Shown piece after piece: positions 46,600 through 58,778 of a stretch of DNA of 64,000 bases. The DNA is from Fulvia fulva. Its lineage: Eukaryota; Ascomycota; Dothideomycetes; Mycosphaerellales; Mycosphaerellaceae. The translations under genes were made by a program, and so were the position numbers. Every line of letters starts with the position of its first letter. Position 1 is the stretch's first letter. The stretch lies in the NCBI RefSeq assembly GCF_020509005.1, contig NC_063012.1, positions 7,998,001 to 8,062,000 of the forward strand. The letters run 5' to 3'. The notes under the pieces are model-generated. The model was not told the origin of the DNA. It saw only the letters and a program-made list of their open reading frames with translations, and did not search any database.

Positions 46600-49500
46600 C
46601 GTTATCTACCTTATAAGGCTACTTACCTATCGAGCTCTATAATCGCGCGAACGCCTAATTATCCTCTAGTACCCTATCGTTATCTAATAACATCGTATTC
46701 GCTCTATTAAGACTATCCTTAACCGGCTTCCTTCGAGAAACCTATTACCTAGTTAGCTAGCTTGCCCTAGACCTAAGTCTGTCTTCGGCTAGTACTCGCG
46801 TATAATCCTTATAACTAAAGTTAGGTATTATTATAGGCTCTATAGGCTCTACTCGAGTATCGAATATATACGGAGTAGATTCTATTAGAGGTAAGGCTCG
46901 AGGCGACTTATTCGTAACGGTGTCTTTCGGAATGACCCTAATCGTGTTGAGCCCGAGCACCTTAGTAGCTAGTAGGGACTAGTTAGATAGAGCTACGAAG
47001 CCTATAGGCGTAGACAACTCCGGCCGGTTATAGTAAAAGTCTGTAATAGCGGCGGCTACGTGTTTAAGTATATCCTCTATAGGTTACTAGGTCTTACTAT
47101 CCTCCTCGTTCTAATATCTAGCCCATTTCACCTTATACTATATATCTACCTTACGCTTATGCCCCTTCTTTACCTTGCCTACCCGCTTACGGGTGTATAT
47201 ATTAAGGATCTTTCCTACCTCGTATATATACGTAGGTACTACTACTATATCGGCTACTATATTAGCCTCGGTAGTGTTAGGTTCGATAGTTATCGGTAGT
47301 AGCGGCGCTAGATACTACCCTTTAAGTAGTAGGAAATCGGGGTGGTCGGCTCGTTATAGTAGTGAGGTATAGAAGCAGTTATTAAGTCCTACTAGAGCGT
47401 CTAATAGTTTCAGTCGATAAGAGAGTCTAGCCGGTATAACTTCCGTAATCTAGTAAGGGCCGGTATATCTCCTATCTAGCTTCTTAGATAGTCGAGTCGT
47501 ACGGATGTTCTTAGTACTAAGATATACCTAATCACCTACCTTATAGTCTAGAGGAATACTTCGGTAGCGGTTTGCTACTTCTACTTAGAGAGCTTATAAT
47601 ATTCGTATATTCTCTTAAAGGTGCTTATAAAGCTCGTAAATTCGACGTATAAAGGTTTCTACTAATCGCGATCTAGTCGCTAGAGAGTAGTCAGTCCTCC
47701 CTCCTTTCTAGCGTTTAGGTCAACTCGCTCTATAAACTTAGGGTTATAGCCTAAGGTAGCGTAGAACGGCGACATACTAGTAGTCTCGGATAGGTAATTA
47801 TTAATCGCGAACTAAGTAAGGCATAGCTATTCTACCTAGTCATCCTATACCTTATTAGTAAATATACGAAGATACTATTCTATCGCCTAGTTAGTACGTT
47901 CTGACTGTCTATTAGTTCCTAGGTAATACGAAGAACTTAGCTTACGATTTGTACGGAGTATCTTATAGTGTTTCTTCTAGAAGGTAGCAACCTACTACTT
48001 ACTACGGTCTGATATAATAGTGTTAGGAAACTCGCGCCGACAGAACATATGTTTAAGGAAAAGCCTTGCCGTATTCTATACTGTTATTACGCTAATAGGG
48101 ATCAGCTCGACTTCCTTAGTAAGCCTATTAGTAACGGTTATAATGTTATTATAGACTATACCGTCAAGAGTACTATCTAGGAGTCCGATAACGAAGTCGA
48201 CTATAATATGTTTCTAAGGCCGATCTAGAATAGGAAGTGGCTATAAAAATCCTAGTAGCTAGGAGTATAGAGATTTTGTTATACGGTAGGTACGGCAATT
48301 CGCGGTATATCTACGTACGGATCTCGCTAATCTAGGCTAGTAGAATTTACGTGCTACGAGTTTATAAGTACGAGCTCGTCCTAGATAGCCTACTACTAGA
48401 GCGTTATAGTTTATCTTAATTATCCTAGTCTATAAGGCTTAGTCATTTAGTACCTATAAGCTCTAGCCGTCGTATTGATTTCGAATATATAGTAGGTCGC
48501 TATCTACTTTATAGTATACTAGGTGAATCTTTGCTCTCTATAGTAGTATAGGAGTACGGTCTTTCTATAGGTCCTTAATCGCGGTCTTAAGCTCGTTATC
48601 GGTTACGTACGCCGTCGACATTCGATACTCGAGTTCGGCTTCCCGTTAACTTTTACGCGTCGCCGGTTATTTAGTAGGCGTATCTCGTTCTATAGGTATA
48701 AACTCTTTAGCTTTAGGGTTTAGCTATACTAGTTCCTCTTCTTCCGGCGTATCTTCTACTATTACCTATAGTAAGGCGATCTTAAGGAATCGCTTAGGAG
48801 GCAGTAATGTCTAATACTAATACTAGTTCCGAGGGTCGTTCACCCCCTACGGAAGGTCCTAGCTACGACTCGTTAGGCTGTCTAGCTTTGTACCTTGAAG
48901 TCCTAGACGGTATATTATCTTGAAGTTAAACTGTAATAAGAACTTAGCCTAACGCGCTTGTCGCCGATTTAGCTACTTTGTCTTTATAAAGTATTCTAGG
49001 TTCTTATAGTCGGTATAAATCTTAACTAGCTATAAGTCCTTATTATCTACTTCGTAGGCGAGCTCGGGTCTCTATTCCTTAAAAGCCTTAATAATAGCTA
49101 ATAGTTCCTTGTTATAGATTTCATAATTGCACTCCTATAGACTTAACTTCTTCGAGTAGAAGGCTATAGGATGTAGTATACTATTCTCGTTATACTACAA
49201 AAGCACGCCGGCGTTTATAAAATCTAAAGAATCTGTCTCTACTACCGTTTCCCTACCTAGTATATAATGTATAAGTATGCCGGCTTTACTAAACGTAGCT
49301 TTCAAATTGTTAAAGGCTCGTTAGTAATCTAGTAACTATTAAATCCTTCTGTTCTTATAATTGCTTAGTCCGTCCGACTTGGTTAGGTTTGTAAGAGGAG
49401 TAGCTATACGCGAAAATGCTTCGATAAACCGCCTATAGAAGTTGGCAAATCTAAGGAAGGCCTAGACATCCTTTAGGTTCTTAGGAGCTTCCTATGTCTA

Positions 49501-51250
49501 AATACATTCGAGTTTCTTAGGGTCTATCTCGATGCCGTTAGGGGTTATAATTAGCCTAAGATACTTTACCTTCTATTAGTAGAATTCGCTTTTATCGATG
49601 TCTACTATAAGTCCTATATCGCGTAGCTTAGTAAGAACCTTCCGTACGTGTTTAATATGCTCCTCTAAGGTGTCACTAAAGATAAGTACGTTATCTAGGT
49701 AGGCCGACATAAAGTCGTCTAGGTGTTCTTATAAGACCTTGTTAATATATAATTAGAACGATTCTAGTCCGTTACATAAGCCGAATAGCAGTACTAGACA
49801 CTCGTAGATACCGTATCGTGTCGTAAACGCCGTTAACTACTCGTGCCCTTTAGCTATCCGTAACTTATTAAAGGCTACTATAATGTCTAGCTTCGTAAAG
49901 TACTTCTTACCGTATATACGGTTAAGCGTCTCTTATATTAAGGGAATCGGATACCGGTTCTTAATAGTGATCGTATTCAATCCTCTATAGTCGATACAAA
50001 TACGTAGCCTACCTCTAGGCTTACGTACTACTAGCACTAGTATAGGAGACTAGCTCGTCTTTTGCCCTACTTTCCGTACCTTCCCTTTAGATATTTACTC
50101 GTCTAGCTATTTCTTAACTACCTCGTTCTCCTTCTTAGCTAGGCCGTAGGGCTTGCGGTATAGTAGCTCTTATAGACTATTAGGCTTAATGTGAATCTTA
50201 TGATCTACGCCTAGTCGGTAAGGTAGGAGTCCTTTATAATCCTTAGCTAAGAAAGCGTCCGTAATATCGTAGTATATCGGCGGTAACTTCTCCTTCGGGT
50301 TGTGATTAAACTGCTTGTTCAAGAATTGGTCTAGATTATTAGTAGCTATTGTACTTAGCTTAAGCTCTCCGTCGTCGCTCTTACGCCTAGTAGGCATAAT
50401 ATAGAAGTACTTAGCCCTAGGCCGGTACGCGTACATTCCCTACGCGCTTTAAGAAACGCCCTAGTAGTCTACTTCTTTATCGTCTATGTCTTCTAGGTCA
50501 TATAATAAGACGTTTAGCTCCGCCCCTCCTACTATAAAGCTCGCTACTTCTCTAGTAAAGAGCTCTAGTCCGTACCGTACTAGTGCCTACTTCTTCTTCT
50601 CGCGATAGTTTAGGGATTATACTATTGTCGATGTCTTATTCTATAGATAGTAACCAAAGTAGTAATCCGATCTAAATGCCACCTCGCCTGTCTCCTAGAA
50701 GATGTTTAGGTTGTGCGCTATAAGCTACGGTAGGCTAAAGACGATATTATATTCGAGGTCGGTGACGTAGTATAATATTTGCTCGTAATAATCGCCGATA
50801 ACTACGTCTATAAGGGCCGCGTATATAATCTGCCGTATAGTGGCCGTTCTATCTCCTAGTATTAGTCGTCGGCTTTACGTCAAAGGGATTAGGGGTATTA
50901 TATATTTACGTATAAATTTCTAGTTAAAAAAGAGAGAGGTAGAAGTAGAATCTATAAGGCCTCGAGCCTTTCTATATTATTTTATTACGGGTAACACTAT
51001 ATAAGGGTGTATAGCTAGCTATTGTTTATCTAGTACGTAGACCGATATCTTAAGCTCCTTACTATAGTCTATTACCGTCTCTTATATTCCGTGTCTCTTA
51101 ATCTTATACTCTTTCTGTCCTAGGAAGTTCGGGTGACCGCTATCTACTACGCTTAGGTAGCGGTCGTGCTATTTCCCTACTACGGATTGGCGGCTAGGGA
51201 ACTGAGGTTCGCGTTCGGATTCGACGTAGTATTACGTAGACGCGGTAGGC
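46600..51250 (-). pseudogene. Gypsy-A' pol
   Basis: Minus strand, right to left: gag/pol overlap and frameshift region near 51135-51180, protease about 51000-50750, an open stretch 50436-50170 (YIMPTRRKSDDGELKLS, NPKEKLPPIYYDITDAF) preceding RT, RT about 50150-49550, RNase H about 49300-48950, integrase about 48500-47500, C-terminal tail to 46600 (open frame 46960-46757). Colinear with Gypsy-C. RIP stops throughout. Confidence 0.83.
51135..51177 (-). promoter_or_regulatory. Retained gag/pol frameshift signal in Gypsy-A'
   Basis: On the minus strand gggaaat (51177-51171) is followed five bases later by gaccgcta (51165-51158) and, after the loop, tagcggtc (51142-51135). Both arms took a matching RIP change compared with gaccgctg/cagcggtc of Gypsy-C, so the 8-bp stem is still perfect. 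Confidence 0.65.
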
Positions 51251-52181
51251 GATAGTCGCTATCGTACCTATATATTAGGCATTTAGGGTTAGTCGATACG
51301 TAAGAACCTATACGGTAGCGGTAGTACTTACCCTACTTCTTAAGGTCTTCGCGCTACTTACGGTTAAGCGTAGGTAGGTTCTATAGATATGTCGGTAGAT
51401 CCTCCTTCTTCTTAGTACTAGCGTACTATAGTAGGCGCTATACTAAGGCACCTACTATACCGGTAGTAGTACTAGTAACTACGTTACCGTTGTTCTAGTT
51501 ATTCTAGCCGCTATTACCGTTCGAGTTACTATTACTACGGGGGCGCTCCTTCTACGGGTATAGTCAATCTGTCTCGTAGAAGCTCTCGTCTAGTACGGTA
51601 TACTCTCCGATAACGTCTTATATACTATCTAGGCGGCGGTCGACTTCGCGGTCGCCGAAGGTCTTAATAAAGTACTTACGGTTTAGTCGGTTACGGAATA
51701 GTATAAGCTCGGTCTTATCGGTCTATAATATCTACGCGCGTAACTTCGAGTAGCGGGTATAGAAGGCTATAAAGGTTTCGCCTTGTTCTTACTTATAGGT
51801 AGTAATATTAACTATAGCCTTAGTTCCTTTATTACGTATACTATATTAGCGTGTTATCTAATCTAATAACTCTTCTCTAGTCTTAAACTCGTTAAAGGAC
51901 TACTGTCTAGGTATAGGGATCCTCGGCTTAATACTTCGCTAAGGATCACCTGACGTCTACCTATATACGAAGCGTAGACTATCTACCTTAGTACGGAAGG
52001 TTACTATAGTTAGCTTTAGGAGAGCACTGCTATACTAGCTATCGAAATTAGGGTCATTATCGTTCTCAAAGTGCTTAGGGTTAGGCACACCCTTGCCGAT
52101 CTCTATACCGCGAGTAAGGGTGCGGTCAATAGTAAAGAGACGTTCTAGAAGGTTAACTAGTAGTGTCTAGGTACGGGTATT
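51190..52181 (-). pseudogene. Gypsy-A' gag, C-terminal part
   Basis: Matches residues of Gypsy-C gag from about 365 to the end, including the zinc-knuckle region near 51300-51350 with Cys codons mutated. Cut at 52182 by Copia-2. Confidence 0.78.
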
Positions 52182-52186
52182 ACGTA
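52182..52186. repeat. Target-site duplication of Copia-2, left
   Basis: acgta, repeated at 56916-56920. Confidence 0.9.
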
Positions 52187-52404
52187 TGTTAAACAGGTAC
52201 GAGTTGCGCAGCAGTGGAAGACGGCGGATCACACCAAAGACGAAGAAGGACCCAATGGGATAGCGTGTATCTACATACAGTATCGCCGGTGTTGGTGTAG
52301 GTGTTTCAGGAGGGACAGCTGTACTCAGGACTTGACTAGCAAGCCCTGATTACTAATCCCCCTAAGCACTCAATGTTGACCCTATGACCTGCATATTCTC
52401 AACA
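52187..52404 (-). repeat. Copia-2 3' LTR
   Basis: 218 bp, tgttaaacag ... ttctcaaca, same as 56698-56915. Confidence 0.93.
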
Positions 52405-52419
52405 CTCCCACTCAGGTCA

Positions 52420-55336
52420 GAAGGTCTCAAACAATCCCTTATACAAGCTAGAGCTGCCTCACAAAGTTTTGAAACTGCTGGCCATTGAGGGGCTTAGTCA
52501 GCCCATCAGCAACTATGTCCTTTGTGTGGCAGTAATCCACTGCAATCTTCTTTTGCCACTAGAGATTCCTGACATAGTAGTATGCCACATCAATATGCTT
52601 TGACCTGTCATGGACATGGGCATTTTTGACAAAGGTCAAAGCTGCTTGGTTGTCACCCATAAGCTTCACGGGTCTCAGCTCATCAACAGTACTGCTTGCC
52701 TTCATCCTAGGTTGGAATGAACACTCTCCAACCAGGTCAGGACACCTCATCTCTCTAAGGACTGCAGCAAGAAACTGTGACTACTTAGCTGCTGCATTCA
52801 TGGCCATGAACTCAGCCTCCATTGTTGATGTGGCAACAGACTTCTGCTTCCTACTCATCCAGGACACAGGTGATCCACAAAGGAACCACACATGTCCAAG
52901 GATTGAGACTCTGTCTGCCTTGTCTATGGCATAATCAGAATCTGAGTATCCCTGGAGAATACCTCCTCCTCTTCTGTACATCAAGCCCAGGTCTGGGTAT
53001 GATCTCAGATATCTGGAGAGTTTCTTCAAGGCTCTAAGATGTTGCTTTGAAGGGTCAGCAACATATGAGCTGATTCTTCCAAGGGGGAAAGCAAGGTCTG
53101 GCCTTGTCATTGTCATTGGCCACATCCAGGTACCATTGCAACTCTGGTACTCCTGTTTGTTGCACCTCTCATCCATAGTAGCTGAAGGTCTCAGATCCTC
53201 ATAGCTGTCCATAGGTGAGAGTGTGGGTGTGGCCTTCTCTGGAGAGATGCCCATCTTGGCAAGGTTAGTTTGGATGTAGTGTCCTTGATCAAGCTTTACA
53301 GTACCTTGGGACCTGTTTCTTGTAATCCTCATTCCAAGGATCTTCTCAGGTTCCCCAAGATCTTTGATCTTGAACACTCTTCTAAATTCAGCCTTGAACC
53401 ACTGAACATCTGACAGCTTTGGAGCTGCAATGGGGATGTCATCCACATAGGTGAGGACCATGATGTCTCTTCCTCTGTGGATGAGTAGGCATGGATCCAC
53501 CTGGGACTAGGTGGATCCAATCTGTTCTAGCTTGGCAACACAGAGCTTGTTCTAATCTCTAGCTGCTTGCTTCAGTCCATACAGGCTTCTAAGGACCTTG
53601 AAGACCATATTTGGTGGAATTTCGACACCTGGGGGTGGGATCATGTAGATGTCTTCAAGAAGGCTGCTTTCGGTGAAAGCATTGTTCACATCCACCTGGT
53701 GCATCTCAAGATCTCTCTCACATACTACAGCCATGAAGACCCTAAGGGTATCATGCCTAACAGTAGGTGCAAAGGTCTTTTCAAAGTCAACACCATATTT
53801 CTGTGAAAACCCTCTTACAACCAGTCTTGCCTTGAACTCTTCAATGGCTCCACTGATCATTCTTTTCACATCAAAAACCCACTTAGATGTAACCAGGTTT
53901 GCACCCCTTGGTAGTACAACTGGATCCAAGGTGTTGTTGCTTCCTAAGGCAATAAGTTCTTTCTGGATTGCCTCTTTCCACATATGTCCCCAATTGGGGT
54001 CTCCCACTGCCTCCTTATAGGACTTTGGGATTGGCACTTCCTGCCGGTAGGCTATGGCCTGCCTAACAGCAGCAAATGCATATCCCTCCACATCATTCAG
54101 GATTTCCTCAACCCAGCTCATAGTTGGATCAAGATGAAACATCTGAGCAATCAATGCCCTATGATGCTTGGCTTCATGCTCAGCAGAGCCATCATCTTCA
54201 TCCCCCCTTGACCTCTTGTTGCCTGCAAGCTGAGGTGGCTGTTGAGGTTGATCCTCCTGAACAAGTTCCTCTTCCTTTTCTTTTCTTGGAGTCCCCTCTA
54301 CTCCAATCTTCTGGTACTCTCTAATGTCTTTTGGAGGTTGGGGAAGTTGCACAAACACTGTTTTAGCAAGGAAAGAATTTCCCTTGCACCATCACTACGG
54401 ATTGCAGATAGAAAACACCTTGAGCTGTTCTCTACCTGAACCTTCCATTCCTTTAGAGCTGTAGGAGCATCACTCCTAGCCTTCAAAGGCACTACCCACT
54501 TCTTCCTCAAGAAGTTGTCTACAATCTCAAGCCAGTACTTGAAGCCAAGTCTTGAGACTGCACCTTGAAAAGGCCCACAGATGTCAATAGAGATGAGGGC
54601 CAGCCTCTCTCCTTTCCTCTCTGTGGCAGGTCCTTTGAACTTCCTCATGTCTGCAAGGGAGCAGACCTTGCAGTTCTGGTGTTCAGAAGGAACAGGAATG
54701 GGATCTTTCTTGTCAGTGACTCTATGCAGGTTTCTTAGCAGTCCCTTGCTAAGGTGTGCACATCTTCTATGCTATAGCTCCCACTGGTCCTGGGACTCAG
54801 TGGCAGTCATAGCCTGTTCCAATTCACACTCAAAATGTGTACCTAACTTGGACAGATCCAAGTCATGCTCCTATAGAGAGGCATATGCTTGAGGCATAGC
54901 TTCAAGCTGCTCTGAAACACTTTGAATGAATGGAACACCCCCTCTCAGCTTTGTCTGGACAACAGGTTTTCCAGGAAGGGATTTGAGGGTGAAACTGGGT
55001 GGTTGGACAGCAAACTGTTGGCTGAACTGATTCCAAGAAACAAGGCTAACTCCAAGGCCAGGAACAAACAAAACATTCTTCAAGACAATCTGCTTCCCAG
55101 AAGGACCACCCATCACTGCACTCCCCTCATGTGTGGCATGTAGGTAGCCACCCCCAACCTTGATCCACTTCCTCTTCTGAAGAGGTTTCAGGGTCCTGAA
55201 AAGTGAATCCTGGTCAGTCATATGGGATGAAGCACAAGAGTCAAGCAACCACTCTGAGGAGGGGTACTTGCTTTTGGCTTCCACAGTTGAATGGGCAACC
55301 TCATCAACTTCATCATCCTCTGATGGTGTCTCAGGG
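52420..55336 (-). pseudogene. Copia-2 pol
   Basis: Minus strand, right to left: protease (WLLDSCASSHM near 55250), integrase up to SDGAREILSLLKQ near 54365, where a 604-bp deletion removes the rest of integrase and the start of the linker and shifts the frame; linker and RT (open from 54358 to 53552), RT catalytic YVDDIPIA near 53450, RNase H about 53050-52550. It shares TAG stops with Copia-1 (near 54875, 54775 and 53508) and has its own (for example near 53548 and 52785). It cannot make integrase. Confidence 0.9.
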
Positions 55337-56202
55337 TCTGATAAGTCTTCCTGGGTTGCACAGGCTCTTCCTTGTAAGGTCCTTCATCACCACTAGGATG
55401 TCCCTCAGGCTTGGGGATGGGGACCTCGTTCTCGGTGGTGATGATTGTCTCTTTGCAACAGAGGTGTTTCCTCTGTTGAGCTTGTCCTTCCTGACAGCAT
55501 GCTTGGCTCCAGAGAGGTGTGGGCAATCCTTGATCACATGATCACCATCACAGAGATGGCAGGTGATCTTGCCCTGGAAACCTCTTCCTACAAACATTGC
55601 TGTTTCCTTGGATGCAACTTCCAGCCTGGATTCATGTGACTCAAGCAGTTGTAGACAATCTTCATATGACAGTCCTGGCTAGGCCAGGATAGTGTTCTTG
55701 GTCCCAAGATACACCTCAGGCAGGGCTTGAAGCAGATGCTTCAGCTTCCTTGTAGGCTCTCTGTAGTGAGCCTCTGCTGGGTCAACTTCAGCAATCCTTC
55801 TTACAAGATTGCCAAGGTGGACCCAGGCCTGTCTGATGGTCATGCCATCTATCATTCTGAAGTTGATCAATTCTTGAACAACTGTCATTGCATATGCAGC
55901 ATGAACCTTGCTGTACTTTGCCCTCATCTTGAGCCAGATCTCTCCAGCTTGTCTCATCTATTTGCTTTCCTCCAAACTGGACTGTATCTTGACTCTTCAA
56001 GTCCAGGTAAGGGATCTGATGACTCAGATGGTGTTGAGGAGCTGGGTGTGCTTGATAATAGATGGCCTCCATCTACAACCCAAAGCACATCTTGAGCTTC
56101 AAGATGGTCTTGTATCAATGAGAACCATGTCCTCTAGTTGTCCTTGGTTAGGATAGGTGCTGCTCTCCTCCTACCAAGGGTGCTGTGTCCGGTTTCCTCC
56201 AT
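55335..56202 (-). pseudogene. Copia-2 gag
   Basis: Start ATG at 56202-56200 on the minus strand, as in Copia-1 (MEETGHSTLG...). Shares the Trp-to-TAG stops after TKDN and in front of MRQAGEIW with Copia-1, plus a private TAG at 55682-55680 (Gln CAG to TAG). Zinc knuckle CHLCDGDHVIKDC near 55550-55510. Ends at TGA, overlapping pol in the +1 frame. Confidence 0.8.
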
Positions 56203-56685
56203 GCTTTTATATATAGGACAGGATGGCTGCCTACAGAAGAAAGGTATTCGTTCGTACGCGATCGGATCGATAGGAGGTGAACCGAACGCGAGGTTGATAG
56301 TGGAGAGAATGGCTGTCCACAAGAAAGCGAGGAAAGTCGGTCGTAAGGATCGTGTTTCTGAGACACTGTCTGTAGCTCTCTCAGGGGAGGGTGTTCTGAG
56401 ACACTACGGCTCTCTCAGACGGAACAGTTAGTCGATGCGAACGCGATGTCCGGAGAGCGACTCTTCTCAGTAAGCTCGCCCACTTGTCTGAGGTATTGGC
56501 ACAGGCTCCCTGACTCGGAGTCTGACAGTGCCTCACTAGGCTCTTTCACGTCTTATATGCACCTACAGCGCGGCTGTAGCTTCCTGTGCAATGCGGGTGC
56601 GGCCTCCAGTCTGCCTTCCTTTTGTTCTGAAGAGGAATAACTCCAATACGACTTTGTCGAGGGTGAAACACCGAGTTGCTAACCC
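56203..56685 (-). other. Copia-2 leader
   Basis: Non-coding, colinear with 22669-23165. Contains the twin hairpin arms ctgagacact at about 56358 and 56396. Confidence 0.65.
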
Positions 56686-56697
56686 GGGCTCATAACC
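56686..56697 (-). other. Copia-2 primer-binding site
   Basis: gggctcataacc, complement ggttatgagccc, next to the 5' LTR; matches the initiator tRNA-Met anticodon arm. Confidence 0.75.
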
Positions 56698-56915
56698 TGT
56701 TAAACAGGTACGAGTTGCGCAGCAGTGGAAGACGGCGGATCACACCAAAGACGAAGAAGGACCCAATGGGATAGCGTGTATCTACATACAGTATCGCCGG
56801 TGTTGGTGTAGGTGTTTCAGGAGGGACAGCTGTACTCAGGACTTGACTAGCAAGCCCTGATTACTAATCCCCCTAAGCACTCAATGTTGACCCTATGACC
56901 TGCATATTCTCAACA
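56698..56915 (-). repeat. Copia-2 5' LTR
   Basis: 218 bp, same as 52187-52404; followed by the acgta duplication at 56916-56920. Confidence 0.93.
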
Positions 56916-56920
56916 ACGTA

Positions 56921-58007
56921 TTCTCGAGTTACGACTATTATTAGGTCCTAGTTACGGACGGTCGTTATCACGTCCTCGGCTATTGTTACTACGGTTATAG
57001 TCGTCTCTATCGTTATTACTACTACCGCTACCGCTACCTCTACTAGTAGCTTCGTAATACCTATATAATAGCTACTCGAGTAAGGTCTCGCGTAGGCGGG
57101 AACGAGAGGGTCGGCGGCCTAAGCGGCCCCTACCTCCGTTCTATATAGTATCTCCTACCTTAAGCCGAGCCTTTAGGTCATCGACTTCTTGTTATAGGGC
57201 CTAGTTCTTCACCTTAGCATCTTGTGCCTTCTTCTTCTCCTTCTCGTAGATCTCGCTAAACTACTTATATAGGTTATTAGCTTCCTTATATTTCTTCTCT
57301 AGCTCTTATAACTTAGCTAGGTCGCTATCCTTCTTACTCTTAAGATCTGCTACCATTTTCTATATAACAAGCTCTTCACTTCGTAGTATCTTATAGATAC
57401 GGTCGTATTCGGTATATAGCGTAGTGTACTAGGTGTTCTAGAGGTCGTTAGCTCGCTCTATTATATCGAGTTGTCTACCCTTAGTAATCGCCGTATTAAC
57501 TACTTATAGCACGAAGTCGTAGGTGGTCTTCGGGTGTTAGGATGTAAGGGTCGTAAGGTTGTCTAGGGTAACATTCTAGTATTCGGATACGAGAATATAT
57601 TCTGCCTCGTCGAGTAATAGATATACCTCGTCTAGGTCGCCGCCTAGGTTCTCTTCGAGCTTAAACTCGAACAGTTCTATAAAGTCAATCTTACTACCTT
57701 CTTCTCGCTCGAAGGCCTTCTAGTAAGCTTTATTAATCTCTTATTATAGCGCGACACCGGTGTCTACTATAACCCGCCGGTTGTCGTCCTATATCTAACT
57801 CTAAGGGAAAGAGGAGAGGTCGGGGAAAAGAGATACGCGCTACTTACTTTTACCCTTAGGCTTAGGTAGCGGTAGTATACCGCCGTTTACTATTTATAAA
57901 GTTATATTATCTAGGTTTAGGGGAGGCGTGACGGTGCCTATATCCTGACTATCTACGAGCGCGCGACTACCTACTAATAATATCGCTACGTTACGTTCTC
58001 TAGGTAT
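56921..58007 (-). pseudogene. Gypsy-A' gag, N-terminal part
   Basis: Aligns with the first about 365 codons of Gypsy-C gag. The start codon at 58007-58005 has become ATA. The coiled-coil segment lies near 57400-57170 and the Gly/Asp-rich segment near 57000. Cut by Copia-2. Confidence 0.8.
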
Positions 58008-58143
58008 CTACGCGCTATACGCCTTACCGTATTCTATATTCTAATACGACTCTACGCGTTCTCGAGTTCTACGGTTCTATCTATTCCTATTATTACGCGT
58101 CCCTTACCTAGATCCGCGATCTAGGTAGGGTAGTAGAACAAAC

Positions 58144-58327
58144 TATAAGGGCGCGCGTATTATAGGGTCCGAACGAGATAGTTATTATTCTACGAAGCTA
58201 CGAAAGAGGAGCGCGAGGCGCGGCGAAGTTATAAAGTAAAGCTAAGCCGCGCTAACCCGATACGGAAGGTCCGCGGTTTAGCCGGGCCGATATAGCTATA
58301 GTAGGGGGTCGCGGGCTGCCCGTGATA
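58144..58327 (-). repeat. Gypsy-A' 5' LTR
   Basis: 184 bp. The adjoining primer-binding region (58132-58143) is the complement of gtttgttctact, as in Gypsy-C. Confidence 0.88.
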
Positions 58328-58332
58328 GAGTT

Positions 58333-58505
58333 GCCTAATATAGCTAGGCACCTCCGCGGCGTTTAGAGCTAAAGAAATAGGGTAAAGAGAACTTTAAGCT
58401 CTCTAAATTAAATAAGGTAGAACTCCCTTAATTCTAGGGGTAGTAGCCTACTTTATAGATCGTTAGAATAGCCTTAATAAGGGCTTTCGAATATATCGTA
58501 TTTAG
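58333..58505 (-). mobile_element. LINE-4, 5' end continued
   Basis: Reverse complement of LINE-3 from about 35530 to 35700 (gcctaatatagctaggcacctccgc and onward). Together with 44804-46378 it forms one LINE copy split by Gypsy-A'. The exact 5' end is unclear beyond about 58505. Confidence 0.75.
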
Positions 58506-58644
58506 CGATAGCGCCATCTCCTCGGTACCTACCTCGTAATATAGTATCGTCGGCCGTACGCCCGCGCGCTAGCGGCCGCTAGTACCCGCTAGCTCGATTC
58601 GCGCAATTTTATCTTCTCGCGCTTCTCGCGCTCTCTTAGATAGC
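58506..58644. other. Short unassigned stretch
   Basis: 139 bp with no match inside the window and no coding signal. CpG-rich with palindromic bits (gcgcgctagcggccgctag) and a repeated cttctcgcg. Could be LINE 5' sequence or the only piece of older host DNA here. Confidence 0.3.
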
Positions 58645-58738
58645 TGTCACGGGCAGCCCGCGACCCCTCACTGTAGCTGCGTCGGCCCGGCTGAACCGCG
58701 GACCTTCTGCATCGGGTTAGCGCGGCTTGGCTTTACTT

Positions 58739-58743
58739 TATAA
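58739..58743 (+). promoter_or_regulatory. TATA box of Gypsy-C
   Basis: tataa, about 36 nt upstream of the inferred start at 58779. No other TATA-like site at suitable distance. Confidence 0.6.
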
Positions 58744-58778
58744 CTTCGCCGCGCCTCGCGCTCCTCTTTCGTAGCTTC

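Larger units (their letters stand above)
52187..56915 (-). mobile_element. Copia-2, Ty1/Copia retrotransposon with 604-bp internal deletion
   Basis: Minus-strand sister of Copia-1 inserted in Gypsy-A' gag, with a perfect acgta target duplication. The two 218-bp LTRs look identical by eye. Low RIP load. Relative to Copia-1 it lacks the part between 25012 and 25616, joined at 54358/54359. A recent insertion. Confidence 0.95.
46379..58327 (-). mobile_element. Gypsy-A', complete element with nested Copia-2, RIP-mutated
   Basis: Minus-strand element of the Gypsy-A/C family inserted in a LINE, with 184-bp LTRs (46379-46562 and 58144-58327) and a gagtt target duplication. About 7.2 kb without Copia-2. 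The gag/pol junction retains the slippery heptamer and stem described in Gypsy-C. Confidence 0.92.

Noticed and set aside
50170..50436. 88-codon frame on the minus strand as an independent gene
   Set aside because: Matches Gypsy-C pol just before RT (YIMPTRR, NPKEKLPP); a surviving piece of Gypsy-A' pol.
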